This document shows positions 7,973 to 16,821 of a stretch of DNA of 64,000 nucleotides, one piece after another. The notes under the pieces are model-generated. The model ran no database searches, was not told the origin of the DNA, and saw only the letters and a list, made by a program, of their open reading frames with translations. This stretch comes from Streptomyces sp. NBC_00663 (GTDB lineage Bacteria > Actinomycetota > Actinomycetes > Streptomycetales > Streptomycetaceae): the NCBI RefSeq assembly GCF_036226885.1, contig NZ_CP109027.1:2108001-2172000 (forward strand). The letters run 5' to 3'. Made by a program: the position numbers and the translations under genes. Position 1 is the stretch's first letter. Every line of letters begins with the position of its first letter.

Positions 7973-9061
7973 GTGAGTCAGCGCAAGGCGTCCGGGGACG
8001 CCGGACGGGCCACCATCCGTGACGTCGCGGAGCGCGCGGGTGTTTCCGTGGCCAGCGTGTCGCGTGTGCTGTCGGGCAACTATCCGGTGTCGGAGGATCT
8101 GCGGCGCCGGGTGATGAAGGTGGTCCAGGACCTGGACTACGTCACCAACGCTCATGCGCGGTCCCTGGCGGGCGGGGGCACCCCGACCGTGGCGATCCTC
8201 ATCAACAACATCACCGGTGCCGCCTTCGCCCATGTGGCCAAGGGAGTTGAGGGCGCCGCCACGTTGCGGGGCTGGCTGTCGCTGGTGGGGACCACCGGGG
8301 ACGATCCCGAGCGGGAGCTCGCGCTGGTCAACCTCATGCGCCAGCAGGGGGTGGCGGCTGTGGTGCTGCTCGGTGGCGCTTATGACTACGACGAGTACCA
8401 GCTGCGGATGGCCCGGTTCGCCCGGTCGCTGGACGCGGCCGGGTCGCATCTGGTGCTGGTGGGGCGGCCTCCGCTGGAGGGGGACGTCCCGGCCACCACG
8501 GTCGACTACGACAACGAGGGTGGCGCCTATGCCATGGCCAGCCATCTGTTGTCCGCCGGGCACCGGAGGGTGCTCGTGCTGCCGGGACATGCCGAACTGA
8601 CCACCGCTCAGGGGCGGTTGGAGGGTGCGCGGCGGGCGTTCGAGGCGTACGGGGTCGAGTTCGATCCGGGGCTCGTTCGGCATGGGCCGTACGACTACGA
8701 GCACGGGTACGAGGCCGTCGAGACCGCGCTGCACGAGACGCCGGACTTCACCGCCGTTCTCGCGGGCACGGACGTGGTCGCCGCCGGCGCCATGCAGGCG
8801 TTGCGTGCTGCGGGGCTGCGGGTGCCGGAGGACGTGTCGATCGTGGGGTACGACGACATTCCGCTGGCCTCCCAGCTGACCCCTCAACTCACCACCGTGC
8901 ATGTGCCGTACGAGGAGATGGGGCGGGTCGCGCTGCGGGCCGTCGCCGATCGGCGGGAGGGTGGTTCGGGGCGCCGCAAGGGCAGCGACGGCGATCATCT
9001 GGTGCTGGGCACCCATGTCGTCGTACGGAACTCGGTTCGGCCGCCCTCGCCTCGCACCTGA
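7973..9061 (+). CDS. LacI-family transcriptional regulator
   Basis: 362 aa from GTG 7973, chosen because GAAGGAG lies 8 bp upstream and the protein then begins just before the helix-turn-helix (TIRDVAERAGVSVASVSRVL, residues 14-33). The open frame extends upstream but that part has no coding bias. Residues about 70-350 form the periplasmic-binding-protein-like effector domain (VAILINNITGAAF, VGYDDIPLASQLTPQLTTV). It probably represses the flanking sugar-uptake operons until a sugar ligand binds. It lies between the uronate-type and xylan-type operons, so its target could be either or both. Confidence 0.9.
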   Translation: MSQRKASGDAGRATIRDVAERAGVSVASVSRVLSGNYPVSEDLRRRVMKVVQDLDYVTNAHARSLAGGGTPTVAILINNITGAAFAHVAKGVEGAATLRGWLSLVGTTGDDPERELALVNLMRQQGVAAVVLLGGAYDYDEYQLRMARFARSLDAAGSHLVLVGRPPLEGDVPATTVDYDNEGGAYAMASHLLSAGHRRVLVLPGHAELTTAQGRLEGARRAFEAYGVEFDPGLVRHGPYDYEHGYEAVETALHETPDFTAVLAGTDVVAAGAMQALRAAGLRVPEDVSIVGYDDIPLASQLTPQLTTVHVPYEEMGRVALRAVADRREGGSGRRKGSDGDHLVLGTHVVVRNSVRPPSPRT

Positions 9062-9090
9062 CAGAGGTGACAGAAGAAGCATTCGTTTCG

Positions 9091-9099
9091 TAAGCGTTT
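9091..9099. promoter_or_regulatory. AAGCG operator-like element
   Basis: TAAGCGTTT, in the context CGTAAGCGTTTTC, is a variant of the AAGCGCTT core seen before the second LacI gene (14289-14296). It lies just after the LacI stop and upstream of the binding-protein gene. Confidence 0.35.
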
Positions 9100-9124
9100 T
9101 CTCAAGGTTTTTTCGTGGCAGGGT

Positions 9125-9148
9125 CAGGCCGTCCCAAGGGGCGGCCTG
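9125..9148 (+). terminator. Hairpin downstream of the LacI gene
   Basis: An 11-bp stem (CAGGCCGTCCC paired with GGGGCGGCCTG, one T-G wobble) around a minimal loop, 64 bp after the LacI stop. There is no long U tract, which is usual for Streptomyces terminators. It would separate the regulator from the following operon. Confidence 0.6.
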
Positions 9149-9443
9149 ATGTCGTTCAGCGACCTAGCCTCACTGTCTGACCTGGTCGTTTGGCCGTCCC
9201 AGGCGCTCCGAGGTCACCTTGGGTCCGGCTAACGCAACAGACAGACCGGCGTAACAAATTTCCGCGCACCTCTTGCTATGGACAGACGCCTCGTCCTACC
9301 GTCCCAGCAACCGCTTACTACATCTTCCGCTTGGCCGACCCCCCGCAACCGCGAGCCGACGGATTTCCGGCCGCCGTTCCCGGCCCGCACCGAGCCGCCG
9401 TCCTCGTTCCGAGACGCCCTACTTTCCGAAGGAACACGGTCAG

Positions 9444-10784
9444 ATGAACTTCACCAGCCCCCGGAGAAGGTTCGCCCACGTCGCTGTCGCGGGTGTCGCC
9501 CTGACAGGTCTGCTCGCCGCGTGTGGCGGGTCGGACTCCGGAGACGACGGGTCCTCAGGGGCGTCGGGTCCGGTCACCCTCCCCTTCTGGGGATGGGCCA
9601 ACGGCCAGGACGCGGTCGTCAAGGCGTTCAACGCCTCGCACAAGGACATCAAGCTCAAGTACACGAAGGTCACCGACCAGCTGACCATGCAGAAGCAGCT
9701 GACGAACGCGGTGAAGGCCGGGAACGCGCCGTGCCTGGTGCAGAACACCGCCGAGTACGTGACCAGCTGGGTCTCGCAGGACGCGCTCGCGGACATCTCG
9801 CAGTACGTCGACTCCGAGAAGGGGAAGTTCAACGCCGGGGCCTGGGCCAGTGCGCAGGTGCAGGGCAAGTCGTACGGGGTGCCGACCAGCTCCGCGCCGA
9901 ACTTCACGGTCTACCGGACCGACGTCTTCGACAAGTACGGGCTGAAGGCACCGACGACATGGGACGAGTTCATCGCCGCGGGCAAGGTGCTCAAGAAGCA
10001 CGGCGTGAAGATCACCAACTATGCGGGGGAAGACCCCAGCACGCTTGAGGTGCTGGCCATGCAGGCCGGTGCGCACTGGTACGCCATCGACGGGAACTCC
10101 TGGAAGGTGGACTTCCAGGACGCGGGGACGCTGAAGGCCGCGAAGGTCATTCAGGAGATCATCGACAACGATCTGAACTCCAAGCTGTCGTTCGCGGACT
10201 ACGCCGCCGTGCAGCGCAACTACGACAACGGCGGTACCGCCACTCGGCAGATCTCCACCTGGCAGCAGGCGGGCATGGTGCAGAACTTCACCAAGTCCTT
10301 CGGGAAGTGGGCGCTCGCGCCGTGGCCGACGTTCGCCGGTGAGGCCGCCAAGACGCCCGCCGGCACCAATCTGACCGGCAGCGTGACGCTGGTGACCAAG
10401 AGTTGCGAGAACCAGAAGCAGGCCGCCGAGGCCGCGCTGTGGATGTCCACCGATCCCGGTGCCGTGAAGACCATGGCCAGTCCTGAAACCGGTAACGGGG
10501 TGTTCCCGGCGCTCAAGGACAGTGACTCCTATGTCGCCGAGGCGACCTCCGAGAAACTGCTCGGGAAGAACTACGACGCCGCGCAGACCGTCGTGAAGGA
10601 CAGCCTCTCCACCATCACCACCGACTGGACCTTCGGGCCGAACTGGACCGCCATGTTCACGGAGATGCAGGCCGGCTGGGCCAAGGTGGTCAGCAAGGAG
10701 CAGACGGTGACCGACCTCCTCGCCCACATGCAGGAGTGGACGGTCAAGGACCTGAAGTCCCGCGGTATCAGCGTCAAGGGCTGA
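9444..10784 (+). CDS. Sugar ABC transporter binding lipoprotein, likely xylo-oligosaccharide
   Basis: 446 aa from ATG 9444, which has GAAGGA upstream and begins directly at a lipoprotein signal (lipobox LAAC, Cys27); the longer open frame to 9273 is not needed. The mature part is an SBP_bac_1 family binder (VTLPFWGWANGQDAVVKAF and onward). It leads an operon binder-permease-permease-GH43 beta-xylosidase, so xylobiose or longer xylo-oligosaccharides are the likely cargo, as in Streptomyces bxlE-type systems. Substrate assignment is from context. Confidence 0.9.
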   Translation: MNFTSPRRRFAHVAVAGVALTGLLAACGGSDSGDDGSSGASGPVTLPFWGWANGQDAVVKAFNASHKDIKLKYTKVTDQLTMQKQLTNAVKAGNAPCLVQNTAEYVTSWVSQDALADISQYVDSEKGKFNAGAWASAQVQGKSYGVPTSSAPNFTVYRTDVFDKYGLKAPTTWDEFIAAGKVLKKHGVKITNYAGEDPSTLEVLAMQAGAHWYAIDGNSWKVDFQDAGTLKAAKVIQEIIDNDLNSKLSFADYAAVQRNYDNGGTATRQISTWQQAGMVQNFTKSFGKWALAPWPTFAGEAAKTPAGTNLTGSVTLVTKSCENQKQAAEAALWMSTDPGAVKTMASPETGNGVFPALKDSDSYVAEATSEKLLGKNYDAAQTVVKDSLSTITTDWTFGPNWTAMFTEMQAGWAKVVSKEQTVTDLLAHMQEWTVKDLKSRGISVKG

Positions 10785-10795
10785 GGCACCGATCC

Positions 10796-11680
10796 ATGAT
10801 TCGCTCACAGCGCTGGAAGGGTGCCGCGTTCACGGTGCCCTTCCAGCTCGGCTTCGTGTTTCTGTATCTGCTCCCCATCGGGTACGCCGTCTATCAGTCG
10901 CTCTATCACGAGCAGCAGTCGGGGCTGGGGCTCGGCGGCGCCACCGAGAAGTTCGTCGGTCTCGACAACTACAAGGAGGGGCTGACCGATTCGGCGTTCA
11001 TGGGGTCCGTGCTGCGGGTGGTGCTCTTCGCCTGCGTGCAGATTCCCGTGATGCTGCTCATCAGCCTGGTGCTGGCACTGCTCCTGGACGCGGTCACCGC
11101 CAAGGTCGCCGGCCGGTTCCGGATTCTGCTGCTGGTGCCGTACATGATCCCGGGTGTGGTCGCCGCGCTCGTGTGGATCAACCTGTACAGCCCGGACGTC
11201 GGTCCGTTGACGCCGCTCGGTGACTTCTTCGGGTTCCACTGGAACTTCTTCTCGCCGTCCATGGTGTGGCCGTCCATCGGCAACCTGCTGACCTGGCACG
11301 GCATCGGCTACAACATGGTGATCATCTACTCCGCGCTGCAAGGCGTGCCGCGTGAGCTCTTCGAGGCGGCGCGGCTGGACGGCGCCTCGGAGTGGCGGAT
11401 CGCGCGCAGTATCAAGGTGCCGTTCGTGCGGGGCGCGTTGGTGCTGACCGGCATGCTGTCGATCATCCAGATGCTACAGATCTTCAACGAGCCGGCGCTG
11501 TTCCGGAACATCACTCCGCAGACCGTCGACGACAGCTTCACCCCGATCATGATCATCTACAACCAGGCGTTCAACGCCGGCAATTACCACTACGCCGCGA
11601 CCCTGTCGGTGCTGCTCGCACTGATCCTCGGTGTCGGCTCCTTCCTCTTCTACCGGCTCACTTCGAGGGAGGTCGACTGA
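10796..11680 (+). CDS. Sugar ABC transporter permease, MalF type
   Basis: 294 aa from ATG 10796 (MIRSQRWKGAAF), 11 bp after the binding-protein stop; the longer frame from 10736 lies inside the previous gene. It has about six membrane spans and the EAA loop FEAARLDGASEWRIARSIKV. It is the first of two permeases of the CUT1 importer and overlaps the next gene as TGATG. The ATPase is missing from the locus. Confidence 0.9.
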   Translation: MIRSQRWKGAAFTVPFQLGFVFLYLLPIGYAVYQSLYHEQQSGLGLGGATEKFVGLDNYKEGLTDSAFMGSVLRVVLFACVQIPVMLLISLVLALLLDAVTAKVAGRFRILLLVPYMIPGVVAALVWINLYSPDVGPLTPLGDFFGFHWNFFSPSMVWPSIGNLLTWHGIGYNMVIIYSALQGVPRELFEAARLDGASEWRIARSIKVPFVRGALVLTGMLSIIQMLQIFNEPALFRNITPQTVDDSFTPIMIIYNQAFNAGNYHYAATLSVLLALILGVGSFLFYRLTSREVD

Positions 11681-12591
11681 TGACCATGACCGAAGAGCGC
11701 GCTGCGACGACCGGCAAGGTGCGCCGGCTCAACCGGCCCGATCCCGCCGCTCGTTCACGGGGCGGGCAGCGGTTCCTGCTGGTCGGGCTGGCGCTCGCGA
11801 GCATGTACAGCCTGTTCCCGGTGTGGTGGCTGATCGTCGCCTCGACCAAGGACCGTACCGGGCTCTATCAGAGCAACGGGCTGTGGTTCTCGGATGGTTG
11901 GCATCTGTGGGACAACCTGCGTCAGCTGTTCACGTACAACGACGGCATCTTCCTGCGCTGGACCGCCAACTCCCTTCTGTACGCGGGGGTCGGCTCGCTG
12001 GGCGGGACGCTGCTGGCGCTGGCGACGGGGTACGGGCTGGCCCGGTTCCAGTTCCCGGGCCGGAATCTGGTGTTCGCGTGCGTGGTCGGGTCGTTCCTGA
12101 TCCCGATCGCGCTGCTCACGCTGCCGCTGTATCTGCTGTTCTCGGAGATCGGGCTGGTCGACACGCCCTGGGCGATGCTCATCCCCTGTCTGATCAATCC
12201 GTTCAGCGTCTATCTGGCGAAGGTCTACACCGAGGCGACCATCCCGTACGAGCTGCTGGAGGCGGCCCGGATCGACGGCGCCGGCGAGCTGCGGATCTTC
12301 TTCAGCATCGTGCTGCGGATGATGACGACCGGCGGGGCGACCGTGTTCCTGCTGGCCTTCGTCAACACCTGGAACGCCTTCTTCCTGCCGCTGACCGTGC
12401 TGCGCGGCGAGGAGAACTGGACCCTGAACCTGGGCCTGTACAACTGGTCCGGCAAACGCCTGGAGTCCGGCGTCGACCTGACGAGTCTGGTGCTGACCGG
12501 CGCGCTGCTGTCCATCGTGCCGATGGCGATCATGATGGTCGCGATGCGCCGCTACTGGCGGTCCGGCGTGACCCTGGGGGCCCTGAAGTGA
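11680..12591 (+). CDS. Sugar ABC transporter permease, MalG type
   Basis: 303 aa from ATG 11680, overlapping the stop of the previous gene by one base (TGATG); a second ATG follows at 11686. Six membrane spans are apparent, with the EAA loop LEAARIDGAGELRIFFSIVL. Its 3' end overlaps the beta-xylosidase start as GTGA, so transport and hydrolysis are translationally coupled. Confidence 0.9.
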   Translation: MTMTEERAATTGKVRRLNRPDPAARSRGGQRFLLVGLALASMYSLFPVWWLIVASTKDRTGLYQSNGLWFSDGWHLWDNLRQLFTYNDGIFLRWTANSLLYAGVGSLGGTLLALATGYGLARFQFPGRNLVFACVVGSFLIPIALLTLPLYLLFSEIGLVDTPWAMLIPCLINPFSVYLAKVYTEATIPYELLEAARIDGAGELRIFFSIVLRMMTTGGATVFLLAFVNTWNAFFLPLTVLRGEENWTLNLGLYNWSGKRLESGVDLTSLVLTGALLSIVPMAIMMVAMRRYWRSGVTLGALK

Positions 12592-14180
12592 CCGTGCTGC
12601 GCAACCCGGTCATCCGGGGGTTCGCCCCCGATCCCTCGCTGGTACGAGTCGGTGACTGGCACTACGTGGCGACCAGTTCCTTCGAGTGGTTCCCGACCTT
12701 GCCGATCCACCGTTCCCGCGATCTCGCGCACTGGGAGTACGCCGGGCACGTCCGGGGCGCGGTCCCGGGCGGCTCGCTCGCCGGGGTGCCCGACTCCGGT
12801 GGCGTCTGGGCGCCCTCGCTGAGCTGGGACGGCGAGCGGTTCTGGGTCGTGTACTCGGTGGTGCGTTCGGTCGGGACGCCGTACTTCGATCTGGACACCT
12901 ATGTGAGTACGGCGCCGGCGGCGGACGGGCCCTGGACCGCTCCCCGCCGGGTCGCGAGCCATGGCTTCGACCCGGCGCTCTTCCATGGCGAGGACGGCCG
13001 GCTGTGGCTGCTGAACATGCAGAGCGACCATCGGCCGGGCGGGCGGCGGTTCGCCGGGATCGTGCTGACCGAGCTGGACCGCGAGACGCTGGTCCCGGTG
13101 GGTGAGACGCGGCTGCTGCTCCAGCACGAGCGGCTCGTGGAGGGGCCGAAGCTGCTGAAGCGCGGGGACTGGTACTACCTCGTCCTCGCGGAGGGCGGCA
13201 CCGGTTTCGAGCACGGGGTGCTCGTCGCCCGCAGCCGCGCCCTGACCGGGCCGTACGAACTCGACGGCCGGCCCCTGCTGACGACGCGCGACGACCCGGC
13301 CGTGCCGCTACAGAAGGCCGGGCACGCCGAGCTGGTGGAGACGCCGGACGGCGAGTGGTTCCTCAGTCATCTGGCGGCGCGTCCGCTGCGCACGCCCGCC
13401 GGACCGCGCTGCCCGCTGGGGCGGGAGACGGCCGTCCAGGCGGTCGTATGGGACGAGGACGGATGGCCCAGGCTGCGGCACGGCGGGCATCATCCGGCGG
13501 TCGAGGTCGACGTACCGACAAAAGAACATGTCGTCCAAGGCGAGCCTGTCGAAGGGAGCTTGGGCTGGCCGTGGAGTGCTCTGCGCGAGGCCGTCGACCC
13601 GTCGTGGGCGGACGCCGAGGCCCGGCCGGGGTGGATCCGGCTGCGTGGGCGGCACGGTCCGGAGTCCCGTTGGGCGCACAGTCTGCTCGGCCGGCGGATC
13701 ACCGAGCACCGCGCGGAGGCCGAGGTCACCGTCGAGGCCCGGCCGCGCAGCTTCACCGAGGCGGCGGGGCTGGTCCTCTGGTACAACACCGAGGCCTACC
13801 TGGCGCTGGACCTGACCTGGGCCGAGCCCGAGGGTGAGGGGCAGCGTGGGCAGCAGTGGCGAGGGGCGGGGCGTACGGTGCTCAGCCTCGTGGAGCGGGA
13901 CGAGGACGGCATCCGGCAGGTGGCCCTGGCCGAGGTCGACGCCGACCGGCCCATCACGCTGGGGGTGAGCGTCGAGGACGGGGCCGCGCGCTTCTGGTAC
14001 GTCACGGAGACGGAGCGGACACGGATCGGACCGCCGCTCGACTTCACCAAGCTCTCCGACGACCACGGATCGAGACTGCGCTTCACCGGCGCGATGGCCG
14101 GCATCCATGCGGTGGACCTGGTGCACGGGGCGTTCACGGCCGACTTCGGCGGGTTCCGGCTCAGCTGCCACGGACAGTAA
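12588..14180 (+). CDS. GH43 beta-xylosidase (GH43_11-like)
   Basis: 530 aa from GTG 12588 (GTGA overlap with the permease stop); the 849-aa frame starting at 11631 is an artefact of lying in the permease gene. The N-terminal five-bladed propeller opens NPVIRGFAPDPSLVR, where Asp15 is the general base. Asp128 in GFDPALF modulates pKa, and Glu185 in VEGPKLL is the general acid. Residues about 330-530 form the beta-sandwich typical of two-domain GH43 xylosidases. The overall pattern matches Selenomonas SXA-type enzymes as I remember them. With no signal peptide, it would cleave imported xylo-oligosaccharides in the cytoplasm. Side activity on arabinosides is possible. Confidence 0.88.
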   Translation: MTVLRNPVIRGFAPDPSLVRVGDWHYVATSSFEWFPTLPIHRSRDLAHWEYAGHVRGAVPGGSLAGVPDSGGVWAPSLSWDGERFWVVYSVVRSVGTPYFDLDTYVSTAPAADGPWTAPRRVASHGFDPALFHGEDGRLWLLNMQSDHRPGGRRFAGIVLTELDRETLVPVGETRLLLQHERLVEGPKLLKRGDWYYLVLAEGGTGFEHGVLVARSRALTGPYELDGRPLLTTRDDPAVPLQKAGHAELVETPDGEWFLSHLAARPLRTPAGPRCPLGRETAVQAVVWDEDGWPRLRHGGHHPAVEVDVPTKEHVVQGEPVEGSLGWPWSALREAVDPSWADAEARPGWIRLRGRHGPESRWAHSLLGRRITEHRAEAEVTVEARPRSFTEAAGLVLWYNTEAYLALDLTWAEPEGEGQRGQQWRGAGRTVLSLVERDEDGIRQVALAEVDADRPITLGVSVEDGAARFWYVTETERTRIGPPLDFTKLSDDHGSRLRFTGAMAGIHAVDLVHGAFTADFGGFRLSCHGQ

Positions 14181-14191
14181 GCGCGTTCGGT

Positions 14192-14201
14192 CTTTCGAAA
14201 G
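14192..14201. promoter_or_regulatory. Palindrome CTTTCGAAAG downstream of the xylosidase gene
   Basis: A perfect 10-bp palindrome 11 bp after the beta-xylosidase stop and 158 bp before the second LacI gene. It combines the TTTCG and CGAAA half-sites of the xylan-operon box, so it may be an operator for the LacI gene. Confidence 0.4.
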
Positions 14202-14288
14202 TCACGGATCACACAGGGATGCCGGCACTGGCCAACTCTGACCTCAGCCCGACCTCTTTCGGACTCCGCGGGGTCAACTTAGGGTAGG

Positions 14289-14325
14289 AAGCGCTTACTG
14301 TTTTCCGCGCTGGTCGAAACTTTCC
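14289..14325 (+). promoter_or_regulatory. Operator pair before the second LacI gene (AAGCGCTT and CGAAACTTTCC)
   Basis: AAGCGCTT (14289-14296) is a perfect palindrome with the central CG usual for LacI proteins. CGAAACTTTCC (14315-14325) matches 10 of 11 bases of the CGAAANTTTCG element known from Streptomyces xylan genes. Both lie within 72 bp of the ATG, consistent with autoregulation. Confidence 0.5.
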
Positions 14326-14359
14326 AGGGCCCTCGGGCGGGCCGGAGAGGTGGTTCCCG

Positions 14360-15427
14360 ATGGTCCGTACGGGAGGTACGAGCGTGGCGGCCGGGCCGAC
14401 CCTCGCGGTCGTGGCCCGGGAGGCGGGGGTGTCCGTGCCCACCGCCTCCAAGGTCGTCAACGGTCGTGAGGACGTCGCGCCCGAGACACGGCGCCGGGTC
14501 ACGGAGGCCCTGGACCGGCTGGGATACGTCCGCCGGCCCCGGTTCGACGCGGCGAAGCCGCCGGGCCTGGTCGACCTCGTCGTGCACTCGCTGGAGACCT
14601 CCTGGTCGGGTGCGGTGCTGCACGGGGTGGAGGAGGCGGCCCACGACGCGGGTCTTGAGGTGGTCGTCTCGGCGGGGCTCACCCGCAGCCGGGGCGACCG
14701 CCCGGAGCGGGGCTGGCTGGACAAGCTCATCGCCCGTGGCTCCTCGGGGGTGTTGTTCAACCTGGCGGAGCTGACACCGTCGCAGTACGCGTGGCTGGAG
14801 CAGCACCGCATCCCGTTCGTGATGATCGACCCGGTGCTCGAACCGCCGCCGGGCGTGGTGTCGGTGGGTGCGGCGAACTGGCAGGGCGGGGTGACCGCGA
14901 CCGAGCATCTGCTGGCGCTCGGCCATGAGCGGATCGCGATCGTCGCCGGACACCGGCGCAGGATGTGCAGCACCGCCCGGATGGCCGGCTACCGCTCGGC
15001 ACTCGCCACCGCCGGGGTCCGCCAGCGCCCCGAGTATGTGCGGTACGCCGGTTTCGACGAGGCCGAGGCCCGCCACCGCATGCTGGAGCTCCTCGACCTG
15101 CCGGAGCCGCCGACGGCCGTCTTCGTCTGCTCGGACCGGATGGCGCTCGGGGTCTACGAGGCGCTCGCCGCCCGGGGTCTGCGGGTGCCGGACGACATGA
15201 GCGTCGTCGGCTTCGACGACCTCCCCGAGTCCCGCTGGCTCGCCCCGGCCCTGACCACGATCCGCCAGCCCCTGTCGGAGATGTCGGCGACGGCCCTGCG
15301 GCTCCTGGTCCGCATGATGGACGGCAAACGCCCCGAGGGCACGCGCACGGAGCTGTCGACGCGCCTGGTGGAACGCACGAGCACGGGGCGCCCGCGCGAC
15401 CAGGGGAACGCGGGGAGCGGCGGCTAG
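14360..15427 (+). CDS. LacI-family regulator, likely of the xylo-oligosaccharide operon (BxlR-like)
   Basis: 355 aa. The helix-turn-helix is LAVVAREAGVSVPTASKVVN (residues 15-34), with the hinge to about residue 65. The effector domain carries VGAANWQGGVTATEHL and VVGFDDLPESRWLAPALTTI. The promoter contains xylan-type operator boxes. It directly follows the ABC/GH43 operon, the arrangement seen with bxl repressors in Streptomyces. Its stop codon is shared with that of the convergent ThuA-like gene through one CTAG tetranucleotide (15424-15427). Confidence 0.88.
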   Translation: MVRTGGTSVAAGPTLAVVAREAGVSVPTASKVVNGREDVAPETRRRVTEALDRLGYVRRPRFDAAKPPGLVDLVVHSLETSWSGAVLHGVEEAAHDAGLEVVVSAGLTRSRGDRPERGWLDKLIARGSSGVLFNLAELTPSQYAWLEQHRIPFVMIDPVLEPPPGVVSVGAANWQGGVTATEHLLALGHERIAIVAGHRRRMCSTARMAGYRSALATAGVRQRPEYVRYAGFDEAEARHRMLELLDLPEPPTAVFVCSDRMALGVYEALAARGLRVPDDMSVVGFDDLPESRWLAPALTTIRQPLSEMSATALRLLVRMMDGKRPEGTRTELSTRLVERTSTGRPRDQGNAGSGG

Positions 15428-16071
15428 TCGAGCCCGGCCGCCCAGGTGATGCCGCCCAGCAGATGGGCGCGGAAGTCCGGGTCCTCGTAGGCCTCGGGGG
15501 CGTGGCCGAGGGCCGTGTAGAAGACCCGGCCCGCGCCCTGCTCGCGGCACCACACCAGCGGGTGGTCGGCGCCCATGCCGCCGCCGTCGTACGAGGACTC
15601 GTCGGCGGACGCCAACACCCGTACCGCGTCACGCGGGTTGGTGCGGAAGTCGTACCACTCGTCGGTGAACTCCCAGACGGCGGGCAGCTGCCGGGTGGCG
15701 GGGTGGGTACGGTCCTCGATCAGCACCTTGCCGGGCTGGTGGGCGGGGTGACGGTCGAACCGGGCGCCCAGCATCTCGCCGTAGTAGGGCCAGTCGTACT
15801 CGGTGCAGGCCGCCGCGTGGATGCCGACGAAGCCGCCGCCCGACTCCAGATAGGCGGCGAGGCGCGCGCGGCCGGGGGCGGTGAGGACCTCGCCGCTGGT
15901 GGAGAGGAAGACGACGGCGGCGTACCCGTCCAGGGGCGTTTCCAGGGCGGCGGGGTCCTCGGTCGCGTCCACCGCGAAGTCGCCGAGGGCGCGTACGGCG
16001 GCGATGCCGGCCGGGATGGAGTCGTGCCGGTAGTCGGTGGTGCGGGTGTAGAGGAGGAGCCGGGGAGCCAT
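15424..16071 (-). CDS. ThuA-like (trehalose-utilisation fold) domain protein
   Basis: 215 aa from ATG 16071 (MAPRLLLYTRTTDYRHDSIP); the 552-aa frame that continues to 17082 is an artefact. The whole protein is one ThuA domain (PF06283), a class I glutamine-amidotransferase-like fold. Motifs include YAAVVFLSTSGEVL, GGGFVGIHAAACTEYDW and DEWYDFRTNPRD. The family is often encoded with carbohydrate catabolism genes. Its activity is poorly defined; some members are linked to keto-sugar or glucoside metabolism. It is a single gene, convergent with the LacI gene. Confidence 0.88.
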   Translation of the reverse strand: MAPRLLLYTRTTDYRHDSIPAGIAAVRALGDFAVDATEDPAALETPLDGYAAVVFLSTSGEVLTAPGRARLAAYLESGGGFVGIHAAACTEYDWPYYGEMLGARFDRHPAHQPGKVLIEDRTHPATRQLPAVWEFTDEWYDFRTNPRDAVRVLASADESSYDGGGMGADHPLVWCREQGAGRVFYTALGHAPEAYEDPDFRAHLLGGITWAAGLD

Positions 16072-16188
16072 GTGATCAAGCCTAGGTGAGGGTGGGGCGG
16101 TGTCCCAGGGCGCCAGGAGCTGCGAAATTTTCGGGGTGACCGCACAGGTGTTCCCCTGCTCGCGCGGCGTTGCGTAGCCTCGGCGGGG

Positions 16189-16821
16189 ATGAACACAATT
16201 CCTGCACGACTGGACCACCTGGTTCTGGCGACCCCCGATCTCATGGCGACGGTCGCCGACTTCACCCGGCGCACCGGGGTGGCCCCGGCGCCCGGCGGGG
16301 TGCATGTCGGGCTCGGTACCCGCAACTTCCTGGTGGCGCTCGGCGGTTCGGGCTATCTGGAGATCATCGGCCCCGATCCCGAGCAGCCGGCGCCCGAGGG
16401 GCCGCGCCCCTTCAGCGTGGACGCGCTGAGCGTGCCGCGCACGGTGACCTGGGCGATCAGCCCGCCCGACCTGGACGCGGCGGTGGCGACCGCCCGGACC
16501 CGGGGCTATGACCCCGGCGACATCCACCCCATGAGCCGCCGTACCCCTGACGGCACCCTGCTGGAGTGGCGGCTGACGGACGGCGACACCCAACACCCCT
16601 CCGGCCTGGTGCCGTTCCTCATCGACTGGGGCACCGCACGCCACCCGTCCGCCTCCGGCCTGCCCGCCACTCCCCTGCTCGCGCTCTCGGCGACGGCCCC
16701 CGACCCCGACGAGATCCGCCACCTGCTCGCGGCCCTCGACACCGAACTCCCGGTCACCGAGGGCCCGTTGGGGCTGACCTTCACGGTGGACACGCCACGG
16801 GGCCCGGTCACCTTCACCTGA
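16189..16821 (+). CDS. VOC (glyoxalase-like) family protein
   Basis: 210 aa. The start MNTIPARLDHLVLATPDL and the later GTRNFLVALGGSGYLEIIGPD are typical of the glyoxalase-like domain PF13468, a vicinal oxygen chelate fold of paired beta-alpha-beta-beta-beta units. Substrate is unknown. Its last codons (GPVTFT and stop) are the source of a short repeat that recurs in the adjacent duplication (16806-17287). It faces the O-methyltransferase gene convergently. Confidence 0.8.
   Translation: MNTIPARLDHLVLATPDLMATVADFTRRTGVAPAPGGVHVGLGTRNFLVALGGSGYLEIIGPDPEQPAPEGPRPFSVDALSVPRTVTWAISPPDLDAAVATARTRGYDPGDIHPMSRRTPDGTLLEWRLTDGDTQHPSGLVPFLIDWGTARHPSASGLPATPLLALSATAPDPDEIRHLLAALDTELPVTEGPLGLTFTVDTPRGPVTFT

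Larger units (their letters stand above)
9062..9443. other. 382-bp intergenic region upstream of the xylo-oligosaccharide operon
   Basis: It contains an AAGCG-type operator candidate (9091-9099), a strong hairpin (9125-9148) and a T- and A-richer promoter-like tract before the ribosome binding site GAAGGA at about 9428. No gene is visible here. Confidence 0.6.

Noticed and set aside
9273..9443. 57-residue N-terminal extension of the xylo-oligosaccharide binding protein
   Set aside because: A lipoprotein signal must lie at the N-terminus; ATG 9444 gives a proper signal with a ribosome site upstream.
11631..14180. 849-aa version of the GH43 enzyme
   Set aside because: The first 319 residues are out-of-frame permease DNA; GTG 12588 overlaps the permease stop as GTGA and starts right at the GH43 fold.
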